Source of the DNA: DAOOKJ01 sp035385585
GTDB lineage: Bacteria; Patescibacteriota; Minisyncoccia; UBA6257
Length of the DNA: 9,556 nt
Assembly: GCA_035385585.1 (NCBI GenBank)
Contig: DAOOKJ010000013.1
Span: 1 to 9,556, forward strand
Reading direction: 5' to 3'
Under the pieces are notes generated by a model. That model searched no databases. It was not told the DNA's origin and saw only the letters and a list, made by a program, of their open reading frames with translations. Each line of letters opens with the position of its first letter. The first letter of the stretch is position 1. The position numbers and the translations under genes were made by a program. Below, in pieces: positions 6,384 to 9,556 of the stretch.

Positions 6384-7271
6384 TTGAAAAAATTTTTTAT
6401 TATCTTTCTAACAGTAGCAGTATTGCTACTGTTGGCGGTTCCTGTTTCTAGTACTTTTTCTTCTTCCTCTCCAGTTATTAAGGTAGAATTTCCTTCTCCT
6501 GTAGGGAATCTTTTGGGGACTCTTCCTGTTAAGATCGTAATTCCTGATCCTAATAGTTTCGGATACCCTCGAATTCCTGTAGAGATTTCCATTGCCCTAG
6601 TAGAATTTAGAGAGCATAAAGTTGTAATTCCCCTGCTCGAAGAAGTTGATCTGACCAACCCTCTGACTCTGAAAAGATTTTTAGATACTCCAATTGAAAA
6701 GGTGGTAGAGTTTCCTCTTCCTGTTCATGAAGTAGGGTCTTACCATCTTGTTGTCGATGTAAAATGTCTTTACGGCCCGGCCTATAAATGGACTTTTTGG
6801 TACTCGTATACAGTTAATTCTCTTCTTGAAATTGTCCCTGAGAGGCTTCATTTTGTAGGTCTTGTAGATCGTAATCTTTACGGATACACTTTCAGTCAAG
6901 CCCAGAAATATGACTTTTTGGGCAAAGGGTATTCTTTTAGAATTCAGGTTGAAGTGGTTTCACCAATAGAGGAGGTATTGTACATTGAACCCGCAGCTGT
7001 GTTCGGCACATTTTTTGATTCTCCCACCCCCCTACAGATACAAAATGAACTAGAAGTAACAAAAGAAGATTACTACTTTCTTCTAGCAGGATACCCAACT
7101 GCCCATTTGAAGGTAAGTTGGGTACCAATAGGAAATGGGGATTGGCGTTGGTTGTTCTCTAACCAACCATTAAGTTGGGTAGAGAAAAATGGCATTATAA
7201 TTTCTACCCTTGATTCTCATTGGAGTTGGAATCCTCAAGGAGAATTCCAACTCGAATATATAGGCGATTGA
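6384..7271 (+). CDS. Unrecognised protein with signal peptide, Trp-rich C-terminus
   Basis: I do not recognise this 295-residue protein and assign no function. It starts at TTG 6384, behind a full AGGAGG, with a textbook signal peptide: KK at 2-3, a hydrophobic core at about 4-19, then PVSSTFSSSS, with likely cleavage near residues 23-29. There is no lipobox Cys, so export or signal anchoring is expected. The mature part looks beta-rich. A motif repeats: VEFPSPV at 34-40 and VEFPLPV at 108-114, each followed by a hydrophobic strand (PVKIVI; YHLVVDV), suggesting two related beta-sandwich-like units. Six Trp lie between 247 and 282 (SWV twice). Cys128 is the only cysteine. It has its own promoter and terminator, so it is monocistronic. 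Sampled 60-base lines have 38-47% G+C by hand count against about 23-38% in sampled neighbours, and it uses CTN Leu and CGN Arg codons more freely. This suggests a different origin or expression regime. Confidence 0.8.
   Translation: MKKFFIIFLTVAVLLLLAVPVSSTFSSSSPVIKVEFPSPVGNLLGTLPVKIVIPDPNSFGYPRIPVEISIALVEFREHKVVIPLLEEVDLTNPLTLKRFLDTPIEKVVEFPLPVHEVGSYHLVVDVKCLYGPAYKWTFWYSYTVNSLLEIVPERLHFVGLVDRNLYGYTFSQAQKYDFLGKGYSFRIQVEVVSPIEEVLYIEPAAVFGTFFDSPTPLQIQNELEVTKEDYYFLLAGYPTAHLKVSWVPIGNGDWRWLFSNQPLSWVEKNGIIISTLDSHWSWNPQGEFQLEYIGD
6410..6433 (+). repeat. 10-bp perfect hairpin inside the signal-peptide coding region
   Basis: AACAGTAGCA at 6410-6419 and TGCTACTGTT at 6424-6433 pair perfectly around a four-base loop (GTAT). 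C6408-G6435 and a T-G pair extend it to 12 bp. It begins about 24 bases after the start codon, near the edge of an initiating ribosome's footprint, so it could tune translation. It may also be a by-product of the Leu/Val codons. Confidence 0.7.
6900..6923 (+). repeat. Inverted repeat within the orphan gene
   Basis: GCCCAGAAA at 6900-6908 pairs with TTTTTGGGC at 6915-6923 (eight Watson-Crick pairs and one G-U) around a six-base loop. It is one of several strong hairpins in this coding sequence. Confidence 0.6.
7092..7186 (+). repeat. Cluster of mutually exclusive hairpins within the orphan gene
   Basis: TACCCAACT (7092-7100) pairs with AGTTGGGTA (7116-7124), nine perfect pairs. The same nine bases recur at 7173-7181, part of an 11-base direct repeat (7114-7124 and 7171-7181), so the first arm could pair there instead. 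TTCTCTA (7155-7161) pairs with TAGAGAA (7180-7186); after one A-G mismatch the stem continues CCAAC (7163-7167) with GTTGG (7174-7178), 12 pairs in all. A competing hairpin joins GTTGGTT (7147-7153) to AACCAAC (7161-7167). The layout resembles alternative attenuator folds, but it lies in coding sequence. Confidence 0.6.
7223..7253 (+). repeat. 10-bp perfect hairpin near the 3' end of the orphan gene
   Basis: GAGTTGGAAT at 7223-7232 is the exact reverse complement of ATTCCAACTC at 7244-7253. Inside, after one mismatch, CTC (7234-7236) can pair with GAG (7240-7242), leaving a three-base loop. It sits 28 bases before the terminator stem. Confidence 0.65.
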
Positions 7272-7280
7272 TAATTAGCT

Positions 7281-7307
7281 AGGCCCGAAAAATCTCGGGC
7301 CTTTTTT
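7281..7307 (+). terminator. Intrinsic (Rho-independent) terminator of the orphan gene
   Basis: AGGCCCGA at 7281-7288 pairs with TCGGGCCT at 7295-7302 around a six-base loop, and the stem runs straight into six T (7302-7307). It begins nine bases after the TGA of the orphan gene. It is the only clear intrinsic terminator in the window and isolates this gene from rpsB. Confidence 0.92.
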
Positions 7308-7350
7308 ATTAATGAATTAATGAACAACTTAAAAAGTCGCATAGGTAAAT

Positions 7351-7421
7351 AACTCAAAACTCCTTGCCTGTCAACAGACAAGGAAAAGCCCTTGCCCGCC
7401 GACAGATAGGAAAACTCAAAA
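7351..7421. repeat. Two related REP-like palindromes between 9-bp direct repeats
   Basis: Positions 7362-7383 form an imperfect palindrome with CCTTG and CAAGG as outer arms, CTGT and ACAG as inner arms, and one C-A mismatch. Positions 7390-7410 hold a diverged copy (CCTTGCCCGCCGACAGATAGG is its 21-base span, given here in two parts: CCTTGCCCGCC and GACAGATAGG). AACTCAAAA occurs on both sides, at 7351-7359 and 7413-7421, like a target-site duplication. The CCTTGCC...GACAG(A/G) theme resembles palindromic spacer repeats I recall from Parcubacteria-like genomes. It could be a small non-autonomous element or a REP-type repeat. Confidence 0.55.
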
Positions 7422-7457
7422 TTATAGATACAATATATACGATATACTAAATATTTA

Positions 7458-7488
7458 ATTCATAATCCTTGATTCATGATTCATAATC
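7458..7488. repeat. Degenerate ATTCAT short tandem repeats
   Basis: ATTCATAATC occurs at 7458-7467 and again at 7479-7488, with ATTCATG at 7472-7478 between them. This is low-complexity spacer sequence, and I see no further meaning in it. Confidence 0.55.
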
Positions 7489-7517
7489 TTGAGTTGTAAG
7501 TTTTAAGTTGATATAGA
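7489..7517 (+). promoter_or_regulatory. Possible rpsB-tsf promoter
   Basis: TTGAGT (7489-7494) and TATAGA (7512-7517) are spaced by 17 bases, each with four of six consensus matches. This gives a start near 7524 and a leader of about 67 bases. A second candidate is TTGTTT (7547-7552) with TTAAAT (7569-7574), spacing 16, giving a leader of about ten bases, in line with the short leaders predicted for recA and rpmE. A promoter is needed here because the terminator at 7281-7307 cuts off upstream transcription. Confidence 0.4.
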
Positions 7518-7590
7518 CACAAATCTATTGAACTGTTGCAGAGGGGTTGTTTTTTTTTCTTTTTTATGTTAAATTTAAAAAAATAAAACT

Positions 7591-8337
7591 ATGATTACAA
7601 TTGAAGAAATGGAAAAAGCTGGTCTCCAATACGGGCACAAAGATACGCGCAATCATCCGAAGGCAAGTTATTTTACTGTTAAAAGCAACAAAACAGAAGT
7701 TTCTTTAATAAATTTGGAAGAAACAAAAAAAGCCCTGGAAAAAGTTTTAAATTTTATTAAAGAATCAATTGCTGGCAATAAAACAATACTTTTTGTTGGC
7801 ACCCAGGCAGGAGCAAGGAAAAAAATTGAAGAAATAACTCAAAAATACAATTTTCCTTATGTTACTTTAAGATGGCTTGGAGGAACCTTGACCAATTTTA
7901 AAACTCTTTCTGAGAGAATCAAATATTTACAAGAATTGGAAGAAAAACAACAATCCAGAGCTTGGAATAATTTTACCAAGAAAGAAAAGCACGATTTGGC
8001 CCAAGAGCTAGCGAAACTCCAAAAGAAATTTCAGGGGATAAGAAATATGACTAGACTTCCGGACATTCTATTTATTATTGACCCAGGAGTTCATAGTACT
8101 GCTTTAAGAGAAGCCCGTCGGCTCAAAATCCCGATAATCTCAATTTTAGATACAGATGATGATCCAACTTTAGTTGATTACCCAATCCCAGCCAACGATA
8201 GTGCGAAATCATCCATTGAATATATACTAAATTTAATAACAGAAGCAATAAAGGAAGCAAAAGGAGAAATTAAATTAGAAGCAGAACCAGTCAAAGAAGA
8301 AGAAAAAAGTGAAGAAAAGCAACCTTCTTTAAATTAA
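7591..8337 (+). CDS. rpsB: 30S ribosomal protein uS2
   Basis: uS2 binds the 30S head-body junction late in assembly and helps hold bS1. The 248-residue protein opens MITIEEMEKAGLQYGHKDTR, matching the family's L-AG-HFGH start. It contains RWLGGTLTNFKT at 94-105 and MTRLPDILFIIDP at 153-165, the standard landmarks. The helical hairpin that protrudes from the core is at about 106-150, and ILDTDDDPTLVDYPIPANDS at 185-204 corresponds to the usual D-(N)-D---V-Y-IP-ND motif. The last 25 residues are an acidic/lysine-rich tail. The ATG at 7591 has no SD; the bases before it are A/T-rich. tsf follows after 22 bases, the common rpsB-tsf pairing. Confidence 0.97.
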   Translation: MITIEEMEKAGLQYGHKDTRNHPKASYFTVKSNKTEVSLINLEETKKALEKVLNFIKESIAGNKTILFVGTQAGARKKIEEITQKYNFPYVTLRWLGGTLTNFKTLSERIKYLQELEEKQQSRAWNNFTKKEKHDLAQELAKLQKKFQGIRNMTRLPDILFIIDPGVHSTALREARRLKIPIISILDTDDDPTLVDYPIPANDSAKSSIEYILNLITEAIKEAKGEIKLEAEPVKEEEKSEEKQPSLN

Positions 8338-8359
8338 AACAAATTAAATTTTTTAAATT

Positions 8360-8950
8360 ATGATAACAATCGAAGATATTCAACAATTAAGAGAAGAAAC
8401 CCAAGCACCGATAATGGAGTGTAAAAAAGCCTTGGAAGAAGCAAAAGGAGATTTTAACAAAGCCAAAGAAATTTTAAAGAAAAAAGGCGAATTAAAAGCA
8501 ATAAAAAAACAAACAGGGGAAACTTCAGCCGGGATAATCGATGGCTATATACACTCTAATGGCCAGGTGGCTGCTTTGGTTGAACTTCGAGCAGAAACTG
8601 ATTTTGTTTCCAGAAACGCAGACTTTAAACAATTGGCTCACGATTTGGCAATGCATATCGCAGCAATGAATCCAACCTACCTTTCTCAAGAGAATATTCC
8701 CGGCCAAGAATTAGAAAAAAAGAAAGAAGAATATTTAAAAGAGTTTGAAAATGAAAAAAAACCAAAAGAAATTTTAGAAAAGATTATTCAAGGTAAATTA
8801 ACCAAAGATTTTGAAGAGATGTGTTTGATGAATCAAACTTTTATTAAAGATGAAACCAAAAAAATTAGCGATTTAATTAAAGAAGCAACTGCTAAATTTG
8901 GTGAGAAAATTGAAATTAAAAGATTTGTTCGCTTTGCGATTAGAAATTAA
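8360..8950 (+). CDS. tsf: Translation elongation factor Ts
   Basis: EF-Ts is the nucleotide exchange factor that regenerates EF-Tu-GTP. The 196-residue protein begins with the UBA-like N-terminal domain (about 1-40) with APIMECKKALEEAKGDFNKA at 16-35, then ALVELRAETDFVSRNADF at 72-89. The TDFVSRN segment (80-86) is the EF-Tu-contacting signature. The length matches the short single-core form known from Thermus (about 196 residues) and is well below the 283 of E. coli, so one dimerisation subdomain is absent. The ATG at 8360 follows an A/T-only leader without SD. It is cotranscribed with rpsB (22-base gap), and the next gene begins six bases after its stop. Confidence 0.97.
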   Translation: MITIEDIQQLREETQAPIMECKKALEEAKGDFNKAKEILKKKGELKAIKKQTGETSAGIIDGYIHSNGQVAALVELRAETDFVSRNADFKQLAHDLAMHIAAMNPTYLSQENIPGQELEKKKEEYLKEFENEKKPKEILEKIIQGKLTKDFEEMCLMNQTFIKDETKKISDLIKEATAKFGEKIEIKRFVRFAIRN

Positions 8951-8956
8951 ATTTCT

Positions 8957-9556
8957 ATGGACGCTTTGCTACCCACTCTAATAATTTTTTTGAGTTTAGT
9001 TGGCCTGATTTTAATTTTTTTAAATAAACCGTCAGCAAAAAAACAAAAATTAGTTAATGAAGATTTTAAAAAGGAAAGAATAAAATTTTTAGGCTGGTTT
9101 AAACAAATTAAAGAAGTTCCTTCAAAAGAAATTTTTTTGAATTTTTGGGAAAAAACTTTAAGAAGATCAAGGATTATAATCTTAAGAATAGATACAACGA
9201 TTGCTGATAAATTAGCCAAAATCAAAAAAGGGAAATTTTTGGAAGATAAGAAAAATCAAGATTTAAAACCAATTGCAAGCGATAATTTAAAAGAAAAAGA
9301 TTTAATTTTTGAAGGATTAGATGATTTTGATTTTAATAATTTAGATTTGAAAGAAGAAGAAATTAAATTATTGAAATTATTGAAAGACTTAAAAGAAAAT
9401 TTGGAATCTCTTGAGCCTCTAAAAAATTTAGCCAGACTCTATTTATGGGAAGGCGACTATAATTCTGCCTGTTGGGCTCTTTTACAAGTTTATTATTTTA
9501 AAAGGGATGACAAAATAATTTACGATTTATTTTTGGAAATAAAGGAGAAAAATAAA
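8957..9556 (+). CDS. Membrane-anchored, TPR-like protein, 3' end outside the window
   Basis: The frame from the ATG at 8957 is open for 200 codons to the end of the window. The product starts with one membrane segment (about 4-22, PTLIIFLSLVGLILIFL), then a positively charged stretch, so the rest probably faces the cytoplasm. Residues 40-95 are basic and helical (FWEKTLRRSRIIILRIDT at 63-80), residues 100-135 acidic. From about 155 the sequence LKNLARLYLWEGDYNSACWAL and the helix after it look like a tetratricopeptide-type helical pair. I recall similar proteins near ribosomal genes in Patescibacteria, without a known function. The six-base gap after tsf implies cotranscription and perhaps translational coupling. 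Confidence 0.75.
   Translation, partial: MDALLPTLIIFLSLVGLILIFLNKPSAKKQKLVNEDFKKERIKFLGWFKQIKEVPSKEIFLNFWEKTLRRSRIIILRIDTTIADKLAKIKKGKFLEDKKNQDLKPIASDNLKEKDLIFEGLDDFDFNNLDLKEEEIKLLKLLKDLKENLESLEPLKNLARLYLWEGDYNSACWALLQVYYFKRDDKIIYDLFLEIKEKNK

Larger units (their letters stand above)
7308..7590. other. Gene-free spacer between the orphan gene and rpsB
   Basis: I find no open reading frame or RNA gene of note here. It holds a pair of related palindromes (7362-7410) between 9-bp direct repeats, degenerate ATTCAT repeats (7458-7488), a probable rpsB promoter (7489-7517), and a U-rich leader (T run interrupted by one C at about 7550-7565) that ends in AAAAAAATAAAACT before the rpsB ATG. Confidence 0.7.

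Noticed and set aside
6269..6658. Long N-terminal extension of the bL31 reading frame on the minus strand
   Set aside because: It is antisense to the orphan gene, and its residues do not resemble bL31. The ATG at 6268 begins the family's standard MKKDIHP.
2909..7271. UGA recoding as in Gracilibacteria or Absconditabacteria
   Set aside because: TGA ends the RodZ-like gene (2909-2911) and the orphan gene (7269-7271) at natural ends, the latter followed at once by a terminator. No conserved protein here has an internal TGA.
7351..7421. CRISPR-like array
   Set aside because: There are only two diverged palindromic units about six bases apart, with no regular spacers and no cas genes.
7534..7565. 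Intrinsic terminator before rpsB, because of the T run
   Set aside because: The bases before the T run form only a weak stem of about three pairs, and there is no gene upstream left to terminate after 7307.
8947..9225. Minus-strand reading frame of 92 codons
   Set aside because: It opposes the convincing plus-strand frame from 8957, has no start signals and has a composition expected of antisense AT-rich coding DNA.

Overview
The window looks like chromosomal core-genome DNA from an AT-rich bacterium with a reduced genome, most likely a member of the Candidate Phyla Radiation (Patescibacteria, Parcubacteria-like). This rests on gene content and style: very Lys/Glu/Ile-rich proteins, short A/T-rich leaders mostly without a Shine-Dalgarno (SD) sequence, ftsK, a membrane helix-turn-helix protein and recA in a row, and a TPR-like membrane protein after tsf. 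It is an inference from memory of such genomes, not a database result. TAA, TAG and TGA all serve as stops at gene ends, so the standard bacterial code fits.

Layout. (1) Positions 35-4943, plus strand: ftsK (DNA translocase), a RodZ-like membrane HTH protein, recA, rpsF (ribosomal protein bS6) and ssb. They are closely spaced, and recA probably has its own promoter in the gap before it. (2) Positions 4940-6268, minus strand: rpmE (bL31) followed by prfA (peptide chain release factor 1). prfA converges on ssb and their stop codons overlap. (3) Positions 6333-7307, plus strand: a self-contained unit with a consensus-like sigma-70 promoter, a perfect AGGAGG, a TTG start, an unrecognised 295-residue protein with a signal peptide, and a strong intrinsic terminator. 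It is richer in G+C and in inverted repeats than its neighbours. (4) Positions 7308-7590: a gene-free spacer with two related palindromes and degenerate ATTCAT repeats, leading into a probable rpsB promoter. (5) Positions 7591-9556, plus strand: rpsB (uS2), tsf (EF-Ts) and the 5' part of a membrane-anchored, TPR-like protein that runs off the window.

Most genes serve housekeeping: chromosome segregation and recombination (FtsK, RecA, SSB) and translation (bS6, RF1, bL31, uS2, EF-Ts). The orphan secreted protein at 6384-7271 is the outlier and the best candidate for something undescribed. Its mRNA can form several strong hairpins, some mutually exclusive. Its promoter and that of the divergent rpmE share an 11-bp mirrored block at their -10 elements. 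I see no defence system, CRISPR array, transposase, tRNA or rRNA here.
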